Assembly: GCA_039182125.1 (NCBI GenBank)
Contig: JBCDCH010000001.1
Location: forward strand, 1 to 64,000
DNA length: 64,000 nt
Reading direction: 5' to 3'
Origin: Planctomycetota bacterium
GTDB lineage: Bacteria; Planctomycetota; Phycisphaerae; Tepidisphaerales; Tepidisphaeraceae
Shown here: in pieces, positions 16,031-24,265 of the stretch
Numbering within the stretch: position 1 is the first letter of the stretch
Layout: each line of letters starts with the position of its first letter
Position numbers and translations under genes: made by a program
Notes under the pieces: model-generated
Seen by the model: only the letters and a program-made list of their open reading frames with translations
Told to the model about the DNA's origin: nothing
Databases searched by the model: none

Positions 16031-16438
16031 ATGAAACTGCCCGCCCTCCTCATTCCCGTCGCCTTGCTGCTCGGTTGCTCCAGCACCAACACCTACGAGC
16101 CGGTGGAGAAGACCGCCGTCGTGGATCCGGTACTGCTCAACAAGGTCATCACGGATCCCGGCCTGAACAGGGTCGCACGGGTCGTTGGCGCTCGTGAGCA
16201 GCGGGAGACCGAGCCGTACGTTGTGCAGGTGGAAATCCAAAACCTCACCCGCGAGCCGCAACGGTTTCTGTACCAGTGGGAATGGGTGTTGCCCAACGGC
16301 CTCGTGTACCAAAGTGACAGCCAGGACGCTTGGCGTCAGGAATGGATCCGCGGTCGGGAGATTGTGTACCTAGAAGGCGTTGCCCCGGTTCCGGGCGTGC
16401 GCGATTTCAAGCTGAAGCTGACCGAGCCGGCGGACTAA
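16031..16438 (+). CDS. YcfL-family lipoprotein (DUF1425)
   Basis: A 135-residue lipoprotein with signal peptide MKLPALLIPVALLLGC and C16 as the lipid site. The mature domain (VVQVEIQNLTREPQRFLYQW, EWVLPNGLVYQS, WRQEWIRGREIVYLEGVAPV) fits the YcfL/DUF1425 beta-sandwich. In Escherichia coli ycfL lies next to lpoB, and the same order is seen here: lpoB-like starts 21 bases downstream. The function of the family is not settled. Confidence 0.75.
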   Translation: MKLPALLIPVALLLGCSSTNTYEPVEKTAVVDPVLLNKVITDPGLNRVARVVGAREQRETEPYVVQVEIQNLTREPQRFLYQWEWVLPNGLVYQSDSQDAWRQEWIRGREIVYLEGVAPVPGVRDFKLKLTEPAD

Positions 16439-16459
16439 CGGCCGATACGGAAACAACCC

Positions 16460-17056
16460 ATGAATCACATCGCTCTCAAACTCACGTTGCTCGCCGGACT
16501 CGGTATTACGCTTGTCGGTTGCGGCCGCGAGGCGATCAAGATCGATCCCTACGCCGAGGATCAAGCCATCACCAGCGTCCGCGGTATCGACCCGAAGGAC
16601 GCCAACGAAGCCGCGCTTGCTTTGGTCAACTCGCTGCTCCAGCACCCGGCCATCACACGCTTCGACGCCAACGATCCGGCGGTCCTCGCCGTCAGCAGCG
16701 TTCGCGCGAATGTCTCCGACCGCCAGTTCGACGTGGACCAGGTCAACAAGACCATCCGGGTCGAACTCAACAAGAGCGGCCGGGTGCTGACCTCGACGGT
16801 CGGTTCGATCGGCAACGAAGACGTTCTGGCCAGCGAAGCCGCCGAGGCCGAGCAGTTTCTCACCGGACGGTCCAACACCGCGCCGGCAGACTACACGCTC
16901 AGCGGCAAGATCATCGAGAACTACACGCGAGCCGGCGACTTCAAGCAGAGCGTCTACATCTTCCAGATGTCGCTCACCGACGGCCGCGGGTTGGCCGTGT
17001 GGGAAGACCAGGTCGCCATCGGCAAGAAGGGCACCCGCAATCGTGTCGGGTTCTGA
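16460..17056 (+). CDS. lpoB: LpoB-like penicillin-binding-protein activator lipoprotein
   Basis: A 198-residue lipoprotein; signal peptide NHIALKLTLLAGLGITLVGC, lipid site C21. The mature part follows the LpoB fold: DANEAALALVNSLLQHPAI, then PAVLAVSSVRANVSDRQFDV, IRVELNKSGRVLTSTV, ADYTLSGKIIENYTRAGDFK and YIFQMSLTDGRGLAVWEDQV. In E. coli LpoB spans the periplasm to activate PBP1b. Here the linker between lipid and domain is short, about 15 residues. It is the last gene of the operon. Confidence 0.8.
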   Translation: MNHIALKLTLLAGLGITLVGCGREAIKIDPYAEDQAITSVRGIDPKDANEAALALVNSLLQHPAITRFDANDPAVLAVSSVRANVSDRQFDVDQVNKTIRVELNKSGRVLTSTVGSIGNEDVLASEAAEAEQFLTGRSNTAPADYTLSGKIIENYTRAGDFKQSVYIFQMSLTDGRGLAVWEDQVAIGKKGTRNRVGF

Positions 17057-17068
17057 TACGGGCGTTGC

Positions 17069-17992
17069 TCAGTGACTGTTGCCCGTCCCGAAGCGTTGGG
17101 CGAACAGGTCGGGGTAATCCCTCGTCGGGTCGGCGTACTGGTTGTCCGGGTGGCCGCTACCACGGGCCAGGTAAATCTGGTGCGGCCACTTGTGGTTCTT
17201 CGCTTCGTATAACACCGACGCGGGGATGAACCGCATCGTGTAGCCGCAGCGGCGCATGTTGGAGTGGTTCGGGTCGGAGCCGTGGATGAGGCGGGCGTCG
17301 TGGAGCGACGCCTCGTTGGGCCGAAGCTCGCAGCGTTGCGAGCGGAGCAGCACGTTCTCCGGCGCATCGGTCAGGTCGGCCACGCCGTCGGTCGGGACGT
17401 TCTTGAGCCACTTGATTTCCGAGCCGAACACGTTCACGTCCGCGTCGACGTCGGCGTACTCGCTGTAACCGTGCAGGGCACGGGGGATCACGTTCATGCA
17501 ACCGTTTTCGTGAATCGACGCGTCGATGCTCAGCCAGACCGTGCATACGTGCATCGGCTTCATCAGGTCCTTCCAGTAGAAGCTGTCCTCGTGCCAGGGC
17601 ACGCGCTTGCCGTTGCCCGCGGGCTTGGCCAGGAAGTGGCTGGAGAACAGCGCGATGTTCGGCCCGATGAGCGGCTCGACCAGGTCGAGGATCTCGTCGG
17701 AGAAGATCCACTCGAAGAGTCGGTGATCGCCGAAGTGGGGCGTGTCCATCGCCTCGGGCCGCAGGCCGGACTTGGTGTGTTCTTCGAGGAGCATCTCAAA
17801 GTGCGCCTTGAGCCCGTCGAACTGCGCTTCGCGCAGGACCGGCTTGTTGTAAAGCAGATACCCATCGCGGCAGTAAGCGGCGACGTCGTCCTGGTCCAAG
17901 CGCGGCTTGCGGAAGGTGCCGACGGTGACGTCGAAGTTCGGCGTCAGACGCGGATCGTCCGTGCGGATGTTGGGATGCGTGGCGGTGGTCAT
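17069..17992 (-). CDS. phytanoyl-CoA dioxygenase (PhyH) family Fe(II)/2-oxoglutarate oxygenase
   Basis: A 307-residue double-stranded beta-helix oxygenase. The iron ligands are H134-x-D136 in VPWHEDSFYW and the distal H237 in ARLIHGSDPN; R248 in RRCGYTMRFI probably binds 2-oxoglutarate. In planctomycetes such proteins are common beside sulfatases and sugar genes, but their substrates are mostly unknown. The gene is divergent from an AraC regulator with 68 bases between the starts, the same arrangement as the second PhyH gene at 31342. Confidence 0.85.
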   Translation of the reverse strand: MTTATHPNIRTDDPRLTPNFDVTVGTFRKPRLDQDDVAAYCRDGYLLYNKPVLREAQFDGLKAHFEMLLEEHTKSGLRPEAMDTPHFGDHRLFEWIFSDEILDLVEPLIGPNIALFSSHFLAKPAGNGKRVPWHEDSFYWKDLMKPMHVCTVWLSIDASIHENGCMNVIPRALHGYSEYADVDADVNVFGSEIKWLKNVPTDGVADLTDAPENVLLRSQRCELRPNEASLHDARLIHGSDPNHSNMRRCGYTMRFIPASVLYEAKNHKWPHQIYLARGSGHPDNQYADPTRDYPDLFAQRFGTGNSH

Positions 17993-18060
17993 GGTTGAAA
18001 GTCTCGCACAAACGTGGCCGACTGTCGCACATCGGCTTGAAAAAAAGGTACGTTGTGTTG

Positions 18061-18873
18061 ATGCCCGCGCCCGCGATTAGGACAATCCGACTCAGCCCGT
18101 TATTGGCCCGAGGTGAGTTGTTTCACTTCGCGCAGGTGCGACCCAGGGCAATGTCACCGATGCAGCACGGGCATGATTTTGCCGAAATATTTTGGGTTGT
18201 CCGCAGCGAAGGGGCCGAGCGTCGGCTCGACGCCGAACGCTTGTTGAGCGTGGGTGATGTGGGGATCGCCGACCGTGACGTCATCCACGGATTTGATGGC
18301 CGGGAGGATTTCACACTTTGCAACGTCGCGTTCCCGACGCGATTGCTCACGACGCTGCGCCGGCGGTACAGCGATTGGCCAGAGGTGAACGGCGATACGA
18401 GGACAACGCTCGACGTTGATGCGCTCGAGCAGCTTTGGCGGGTGGCCGAGCCGATGCGGGCTGGTCGGCGTGATCTGCTGACTTTCGACCGATTCATGCT
18501 GACGCTCGTCGGCCTGCTCGCGCCGATGCCAACGGCATCGCCGTTACCCGGTTGGCTTCGGTCGGCGTTGTCGGGCGACCTCCTGCGGCGTGGTGTGCCG
18601 GACTTCGTTGACGCCTGCGGGTACAGCCATGAGCACGTTGCACGCACATGCAAGGCGCTACTCGGCAAGTCGCCGACCGACCTTGTCACCGACGCTCGCC
18701 TCGATCATGCCGCTCGGTTGCTCGCCGACCCGGACGTGCGTGTCACCGACGCGTGCCTGCAAAGCGGCTTTGCCAACCTCGGCCATTTTCACGCACGCTT
18801 CAAGCGGCGCTTCGGCACGACGCCACGTCGGTACAAGGCGAAGCAGCTCGGCGTGAACCCCGTTCACCGTTGA
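18061..18873 (+). CDS. AraC-family regulator with cupin-type sensor
   Basis: A 270-residue regulator. The N-terminal ~140 residues form a cupin-like sensor (QHGHDFAEIFWVVRSEGAER, LLSVGDVGIADRDVIHGFDG). The C-terminal HTH pair is VPDFVDACGYSHEHVARTCK and VRVTDACLQSGFANLGHFHA, ending GTTPRRYKAKQ. The ATG at 18061 is used; the ATG at 17995 would extend into the divergent promoter. It lies between a PhyH oxygenase and a fucose-isomerase-like gene and is likely to control one or both in response to a sugar. Confidence 0.85.
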   Translation: MPAPAIRTIRLSPLLARGELFHFAQVRPRAMSPMQHGHDFAEIFWVVRSEGAERRLDAERLLSVGDVGIADRDVIHGFDGREDFTLCNVAFPTRLLTTLRRRYSDWPEVNGDTRTTLDVDALEQLWRVAEPMRAGRRDLLTFDRFMLTLVGLLAPMPTASPLPGWLRSALSGDLLRRGVPDFVDACGYSHEHVARTCKALLGKSPTDLVTDARLDHAARLLADPDVRVTDACLQSGFANLGHFHARFKRRFGTTPRRYKAKQLGVNPVHR

Positions 18874-18903
18874 ACTTTTCGCCCGGCATGGCACCATGCC
18901 GTC

Positions 18904-20571
18904 ATGGCCAAAACCGTCTACCTCATTGCCAACGGCGACCTGCGTCCATCCGCGAACAAGAAGTGCGAACCCGCCCAGCAGGCGATGGAGAAATCCCTCA
19001 TCGCCGTGTGCAAGGAACTGGGCGCGAACGTCAAGCGGGCGCACGGCTTCCGAAAAGACGTCGGCCACAGTTTCATCGACTCGCAGAAGCACGGTCGGGA
19101 GGTCTTCGCGGATATCCCCAAGGATGCGCCGCTCATCGTTGCCGAAGCCGTTTGGCAGTACAGCCATCATGTGCTTAGCGGCCTGATCCAGCATGAAGGG
19201 CCGATCGTCACCGTCGCGAACTGGTCGGGCACCTGGCCGGGACTGGTCGGGATGCTCAACCTCAACGGCTCGCTGACCAAGGCCGGCGTGAAGTACGACT
19301 CGCTTTGGAGCGAGGACTTCGCGACCGATGATCAGTTCAAAGCCAAGCTCTCGGACTGGCTCGCCGGCAAGCCCGTGCGCTGGAACACATCGCACAGCGG
19401 CACGATGGCGAGCAAGCTCAAGAAGGCGAAGCTTGCCAAGAGCCTCGTCAGCGAGACCGAGAAGATCGGCAGCAAGTTCGCCGAGGCGTTCCGTGCGAGC
19501 AAGCCGATCATGGGCGTGTTCGACGAGGGCTGCATGGGCATGTTCAACGCGATCGTGCCTGACCACCTGCTCAACCCGACCGGCGTCTTCAAGGAGCGCC
19601 TCAGTCAGTCGGCGCTCTACTACGCCATGACGCAGGTCAGCAACAAGGACGCCAAGGAAGTCTTCGACTGGTACGTCAAGAAGGGCGTGAACTTCCACTT
19701 CGGCAAGAAGGAAAAGACCGAGCTGACCAAGGCCCAAGTCCTCGAACAGTGCAAGATGTACATCGCTTCGATGCGGATCGCCGACGAGTTCGGCTGCGAC
19801 ACCATCGGCATCCAGTACCAGCAGGGGCTCAAGGACCTGGCCCCCGCGTCGGACCTTGTCGAGGGCACGCTCAACAACAAGGTCCGTCCGCCGGTGAAGT
19901 CGGCCGACGGCAAGCGCGTGCTGTACAAGGGCGAAGCGCTGCCGCACTTCAACGAGGTCGACGAGTGTGCTGGGCTCGACGGGCTGGTGACCTACCGATT
20001 GTGGAAGGAACTCGGCTACGCGCCGGAGAACACGCTGCACGACCTGCGCTGGGGCCGGCATTACACCGGGCCGGGCAAGGACGTCCACGGCAAGAAGGCC
20101 GAGCTCGACGACTACGTTTGGGTGTTGGAGATCAGCGGCGCGGCACCACCGGCGCATTTCATCGGCGGATGGAAGGGCACGCACAGCCACCGCCAGCCGC
20201 CGATGTACTTCCGCCTCGGCGGCGGGACGTGTTCCGGCGTGTCCAAGCCCGGCCACGTCGTCTGGTCCCGCGTGTTCGTCGAAGGTGGCAAACTCAAGAT
20301 GGACATCGGCCTCGCCGACGTCGTCGGCCTGCCCAGGGACGAAACCCAAGACCGCCTCGACCAGACCACGCCGCAGTGGCCGATCATGCACGCGGTCCTA
20401 CGCGGCACGACGCGTGACCAGATGATGGCCAAGCACAAGTCCAACCACATCCAAGTCGTCTACGCCCCCGACGAGAAAGCCGCCACCCGCGGCCTGCTCG
20501 CAAAGGCCCACGCCATGGCCGCCCTCGGCCTCGACGTCAACCTCTGCGGCGACATCGAGCCACGCGGGTAA
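18904..20571 (+). CDS. L-fucose/L-arabinose isomerase-like protein
   Basis: A 555-residue cytoplasmic protein of the FucI/AraA superfamily. Recognisable points are the metal/catalytic DEGCMGMFN at residues 207-215, FNEVDECAGLDGL at about 355, the late GGGTCSGVS, and a HSHRQPPMYFRLGG strand before it. FucI itself interconverts L-fucose and L-fuculose; this group is divergent, so the sugar cannot be fixed. It is 30 bases downstream of the AraC gene and probably in its transcript. A fucose-type substrate would fit a fucoidan-related island, but that is inference. Confidence 0.75.
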   Translation: MAKTVYLIANGDLRPSANKKCEPAQQAMEKSLIAVCKELGANVKRAHGFRKDVGHSFIDSQKHGREVFADIPKDAPLIVAEAVWQYSHHVLSGLIQHEGPIVTVANWSGTWPGLVGMLNLNGSLTKAGVKYDSLWSEDFATDDQFKAKLSDWLAGKPVRWNTSHSGTMASKLKKAKLAKSLVSETEKIGSKFAEAFRASKPIMGVFDEGCMGMFNAIVPDHLLNPTGVFKERLSQSALYYAMTQVSNKDAKEVFDWYVKKGVNFHFGKKEKTELTKAQVLEQCKMYIASMRIADEFGCDTIGIQYQQGLKDLAPASDLVEGTLNNKVRPPVKSADGKRVLYKGEALPHFNEVDECAGLDGLVTYRLWKELGYAPENTLHDLRWGRHYTGPGKDVHGKKAELDDYVWVLEISGAAPPAHFIGGWKGTHSHRQPPMYFRLGGGTCSGVSKPGHVVWSRVFVEGGKLKMDIGLADVVGLPRDETQDRLDQTTPQWPIMHAVLRGTTRDQMMAKHKSNHIQVVYAPDEKAATRGLLAKAHAMAALGLDVNLCGDIEPRG

Positions 20572-20578
20572 ATCGCCG

Positions 20579-21337
20579 TCAAGAGGCTGCGTCGAGCTTG
20601 CCCAACCACCCGTTCAGTACCGCCGCTTCCTGGTTCAACATCGCCGGATCATCGTCGGGCACGAACTCGATCATCGCATACCGATCGAACGGCGGTGCGG
20701 TCGCGGCCTTTGTCAGGTAGCGTTGCCAATCGTCGGCGGACTCGGCGAGCGGTTGTCGCTCGGTGCCGTTGATCCAGTTAAAGGTGTGCACATGCGCCAG
20801 CCACGGCAGCACCGCTTCGAGTTCGGCCATGCGCTGCTCGAACGTGCGGCGTTGGCTCGGCTGCCAGTAGAGCTTGAAGTTCGGATGATCCACGCGCCGG
20901 TGCAGGTCGAGCCCGCCGGCGAGGGTTTCGGTCAGCGTGTTGCCGTGCCACTCGGCGGCAATGACGATATCAAGCGCCGCCGCTTGCTCGGCGGCACTTC
21001 GGCAGGCATCGGCGATCGCGGCGGGATCTTCGGGGTTGCTGTGCATGCGATCGCCGGGCCAGATGCGAATCACCGGCGTGCCCAAAGCCTTGGCCGTTTC
21101 GAGCACGGGGCCGAACGCTTCGCCGGGTTGGCACGAGAAGTACGACCCGTACGCCGCGACAGCGAGTCCCGCGTCGGTGGTCATGCGGGCTGCGAGATGG
21201 GCCGCTGAGGTATCGCCGTGGGGGACGTGGACGTCACCGCCCCATTCGATGCCTTGCAGTCCGGCGCGTGCCGCAACGTCGACGAGACCGGCACAGTCCA
21301 ACTGTCGAAACGTGATGGACACAAGTCCGCTTTTCAT
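20579..21337 (-). CDS. sugar phosphate isomerase/epimerase (AP endonuclease family 2 TIM barrel)
   Basis: A 252-residue TIM barrel of the xylose-isomerase-like family. Landmarks are GLVSITFRQLDCAGLVDVAA, LQGIEWGGDVHVP, VIAAEWHGNTLTETLAGG (metal glutamate), HPNFKLYWQPSQ and HVHTFNW. The start at 21337 (MKSGLVSITF) is preferred over an upstream ATG. It is the last of three minus-strand genes with a second isomerase and an oxidoreductase; the gap to the next is 11 bases, so they form an operon. The substrate is unknown. Confidence 0.85.
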   Translation of the reverse strand: MKSGLVSITFRQLDCAGLVDVAARAGLQGIEWGGDVHVPHGDTSAAHLAARMTTDAGLAVAAYGSYFSCQPGEAFGPVLETAKALGTPVIRIWPGDRMHSNPEDPAAIADACRSAAEQAAALDIVIAAEWHGNTLTETLAGGLDLHRRVDHPNFKLYWQPSQRRTFEQRMAELEAVLPWLAHVHTFNWINGTERQPLAESADDWQRYLTKAATAPPFDRYAMIEFVPDDDPAMLNQEAAVLNGWLGKLDAAS

Positions 21338-21348
21338 GCGTGAATCAT

Positions 21349-22149
21349 TCACCCGTGCTCCTTGTAACCGGCGAGATTGCGTTCGAGCCATTGGTCCTGC
21401 GGCAAGACCCAGCCTTCCTCGCTGAAAATCTCGATTTCGTGCAGGCCCTCAAAGCCGGCGGATTCCACCATACCGCGAATGCCGGCCACATCGATGCAGC
21501 CCTCGCCGATGACGCCACGATCCAGCAGAAAGCCTCGCGTCGGCACACGCCAATCGCACTCGTGGAATGCAAAGATGCGATCGAACCGCCCGCACATTTC
21601 GATCTCGTACGCCAGGTCCGGATCCCACCAGACGTGGTAGACGTCGATCGCGACGCCGACGAGCGGATGGCCAATGTGCTCGGCGATGTTGGTCGCGTCC
21701 TTGAGCCGGGTGACGCAGCTGCGCGTGTCGGCGTACATCGGGTGCAGCGGCTCGATCGCGAGCTTGACGCCGTTGGCCTCGGCGTGCGGGACGACGTCCG
21801 CGATGGCGTCGGCGACGCGCTTGTGTTGCTCATCCATCGGCTGCCCGGGGACCGCACCAACGACGAGCACCACCATCTCCGCTCCGAGCGCGGCGGCTTC
21901 GTCGATGCATGTCTTGTTCACGTCGATTGCATCGGCTTCGTGAAAGAATCCGCCACGCACCAACGCCGGCACCTTGAGCCCGCTCGTTTTCACGATCCGC
22001 GCCGCCTCGTCGATCCCGACCGGCTCGATCGCGTCACGCCAGACGCTGATGCCCCCGCAGCCGGCCGTCGCGAACTTCTCGCAACACTCGGCCAGCGACC
22101 AAGGCTTGCAGGTAATCGTGTGCGGGGCGCATCGGGATAGCTCTGGCAT
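21349..22149 (-). CDS. sugar phosphate isomerase/epimerase (xylose isomerase-like TIM barrel)
   Basis: A 266-residue barrel of the same superfamily as its neighbour but not a close copy. Metal-site motifs are LAIEPLHPMYADTRSC, VGVAIDVYHVWWDPD, FAFHECDWRVP and EIEIFSEEGW. The ATG at 22149 overlaps the stop of the oxidoreductase gene by one base (TAATG), a sign of coupled translation. Pairs of such barrels with a Gfo/Idh/MocA enzyme are a usual catabolic set for inositols or rarer sugars, with oxidation, epimerisation and isomerisation steps (family knowledge; the actual pathway is inferred). Confidence 0.88.
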   Translation of the reverse strand: MPELSRCAPHTITCKPWSLAECCEKFATAGCGGISVWRDAIEPVGIDEAARIVKTSGLKVPALVRGGFFHEADAIDVNKTCIDEAAALGAEMVVLVVGAVPGQPMDEQHKRVADAIADVVPHAEANGVKLAIEPLHPMYADTRSCVTRLKDATNIAEHIGHPLVGVAIDVYHVWWDPDLAYEIEMCGRFDRIFAFHECDWRVPTRGFLLDRGVIGEGCIDVAGIRGMVESAGFEGLHEIEIFSEEGWVLPQDQWLERNLAGYKEHG

Positions 22150-23321
22150 TACTTCAACTCCAGCACGTCGACCCAGCAATGCTCGGCCGCGCTCTTCAGT
22201 CCAAGCTCGGCCAACTGTACGCCCTTGGCCCCTTCACGCAGCGTGTACGGGAACGGCTCGTCGAGCGCGACGTGACGCAGGAACATCTCCCACTGAATCT
22301 TGAACGCGTTGTCGTAATCGGTGGCGGCCGGCATTTGCGACCAGTTCTCGTAGAAGTCGATCGGCTGCGGGATGTCGGGGTTCCAGACCGGCTTGGGCGT
22401 GTTGGCTGCGTGTTGGATGTGGCACTCGCGCAGGCCGGCAACGGCGCTGCCGTGGGTGCCGTCGACTTGGATCGTGAGCAGGTCATCGCGGCGGACGCGG
22501 GTGACCCAGCTGCTATTGAACTGCGCGATCGTCCCGTCGGGCACGTTGTGCCCGCCGGCCAGCTCGAAGATGGCGTACGCACTGTCGTCGGCCGTGCATG
22601 TATACGGCTTGCCGCCCTCGTCGCGTCGTTCGGGCAGGTCGGTGCGAGCGGCTGACACCAGCCGCTTCACCGGGCCGAACGTGTGGGCCAGGACGTACTG
22701 CCAATGGCAGAACATGTCGACCATGATCCCGCCGCCGTCTTCCTTGCGGTAGTTCCAACTCGGGCGTTGGATGGGTTGGTCGTCGATGTCGCCGGCGAAG
22801 ACCCAGTAGCCGAACTCGCCACGGATGCTGAGGATTTCGCCGAAGAAGCCCTGGTCGATGAGTTGCTTGAGTCGGCGGATGCCGGGAAGCCAGAGCTTAT
22901 CCTGTACGACACCGTTCTTGATGCCTGCGTCCTCGGCGAGCTTGGCGAGGCGTAGCGCTTCGTCGGTCTCGATCGCCGTCGGCTTCTCGCAATAAACCGG
23001 TTTGCCCACGTCACACGCGAGCTGAACGAACTTACCTCGCAGCTGCGTGGCCGAGGCGTCAAAGACGATGTCGCAGTCGTCGCTCTTGATCGCACCTTCG
23101 ACATCGGTGGTGAACTTCTCGACGCCATGCTTGGTGGCCAAGTCGCGGAGCTTGTTCTCGTTGCGGCCGGCGAGGATCGGCTCGGGCATCAGCACGAGTT
23201 CCGGCGAGACTTTCACGCCGCCTTGATCGCGGGTGGCGAGGATCGAGCGGATCAGGTGCTGGTTGGTGCCCATGCGTCCGGTGACGCCGTTCATCACAAT
23301 GCCGAGCTTGCGTGTTTCCAT
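22149..23321 (-). CDS. Gfo/Idh/MocA-family NAD(P)-dependent oxidoreductase
   Basis: A 390-residue oxidoreductase. The N-terminal Rossmann part ([20 protein letters not shown]) binds NAD(P), and the family lysine is in the CEKPTA motif at residues 111-116. The C-terminal alpha/beta domain begins near [18 protein letters not shown]. Such enzymes oxidise a hydroxyl on sugars, inositols or glycosides. It is the first gene of the three-gene operon and follows the AraC gene at 23374 on the same strand, 52 bases downstream of its stop. Confidence 0.9.
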   Translation of the reverse strand: METRKLGIVMNGVTGRMGTNQHLIRSILATRDQGGVKVSPELVLMPEPILAGRNENKLRDLATKHGVEKFTTDVEGAIKSDDCDIVFDASATQLRGKFVQLACDVGKPVYCEKPTAIETDEALRLAKLAEDAGIKNGVVQDKLWLPGIRRLKQLIDQGFFGEILSIRGEFGYWVFAGDIDDQPIQRPSWNYRKEDGGGIMVDMFCHWQYVLAHTFGPVKRLVSAARTDLPERRDEGGKPYTCTADDSAYAIFELAGGHNVPDGTIAQFNSSWVTRVRRDDLLTIQVDGTHGSAVAGLRECHIQHAANTPKPVWNPDIPQPIDFYENWSQMPAATDYDNAFKIQWEMFLRHVALDEPFPYTLREGAKGVQLAELGLKSAAEHCWVDVLELK

Positions 23322-23373
23322 GCGTGGAGTCTACACGAGCGCGAGCCTGGTGATTGTGCGCAAGCAGCCAATT

Positions 23374-24195
23374 TCACGCGGTCTGTGGATCGGTCCGGAA
23401 ACGACGTGGCGATTGGCCGACGTGTCGCGTGAACCAGCGGGTGAACGCGCTGTGTGTCGTGAAGCCGACGGCGTCGGCGACAGCAGCGGCCGACATTTGC
23501 CCGCCGAGCAATAGTGACTTTGCCCGGGCCAGGCGGTGTGTGTCGGCGAACTCCGCCGGGGTGCAGCCGAACCGCGTGCGAAACCGTCGAGCGAAGTGCC
23601 GCCGTGAGAGGTGAGCCGCTGCGGCCATCTCCGCGATACTCGGTGGTGGCCCCTTGCTCGCCTGCACCAATGCCACGGCGTCGGCCAAATCCCGCGCGTC
23701 CTCCACGCTCGCCGCGTCCAGCGCCGACACGTCCCGCACCGGCCAGCTTGCCATCAGGTCCGTCACGAGCGCGAGCAACCTTGGTGGCCGATCCTCCTTT
23801 TGAATCGAGTAACTTGCGAGTTCACGGGCGATCCGCCCGATCCGTGGCATCGCCGGCGCAGCGGTGACAATCTCCGGCCACACTCGATCCACCCGAGGCA
23901 TGCGGAGCTTCAAATGCCAACGCCGGCCCCCACGTAGCGTGAAGCCATGACGCTCGCCTGGATAGTGCACCAGTAGCGTCAGCCCAGAGACCGGCCATGC
24001 CTCGGAACCGAGCAACGCTTCGCCACAACAATCCTCGAGCAGGTCGAACTGCAACTCGTCGCGATGGCGATGCGAGGCGATCGAGAACGTGCCGGTTACA
24101 CGATGGCTCACGACATCCCGAAGCCGTTGCGGTTCGTTGAAGATTGCGCCGCAAAGCTGTCGGATCGCTGCATGGACCTGTGTTCGCCCGGTCAT
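23374..24195 (-). CDS. AraC-family transcriptional regulator
   Basis: A 273-residue regulator with an N-terminal sensor (HRHRDELQFDLLEDCCGEAL, LTLLVHYPGERHGFTLRGGR) that includes cupin-type histidines, and a C-terminal HTH pair (SIAEMAAAAHLSRRHFARRF, SAAAVADAVGFTTHSAFTRW) ending VGQSPRRFRTDPQ. I start at MTGRTQVHA (24195); the frame is open upstream, but those residues lie in the promoter region. It is divergent from the GH88-SDR-sulfatase operon, with an inverted repeat between them, and is the obvious candidate to control it. Confidence 0.85.
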   Translation of the reverse strand: MTGRTQVHAAIRQLCGAIFNEPQRLRDVVSHRVTGTFSIASHRHRDELQFDLLEDCCGEALLGSEAWPVSGLTLLVHYPGERHGFTLRGGRRWHLKLRMPRVDRVWPEIVTAAPAMPRIGRIARELASYSIQKEDRPPRLLALVTDLMASWPVRDVSALDAASVEDARDLADAVALVQASKGPPPSIAEMAAAAHLSRRHFARRFRTRFGCTPAEFADTHRLARAKSLLLGGQMSAAAVADAVGFTTHSAFTRWFTRHVGQSPRRFRTDPQTA

Positions 24196-24215
24196 GGGTG
24201 CAGTATACCGACTTT

Positions 24216-24240
24216 GCCAAAACGGACACATACGCTTGGC
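24216..24240. promoter_or_regulatory. inverted repeat between AraC and GH88 starts, candidate operator
   Basis: The 70-base divergent spacer holds GCCAA at 24216-24220 and TTGGC at 24236-24240, an interrupted palindrome with 15 bases between the arms. Half-sites one to two helical turns apart suit an AraC-type dimer. The GH88 ribosome site appears to be CCGAGG at 24254-24259. Confidence 0.35.
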
Positions 24241-24265
24241 GAGCACGAACGGTCCGAGGTACTCT

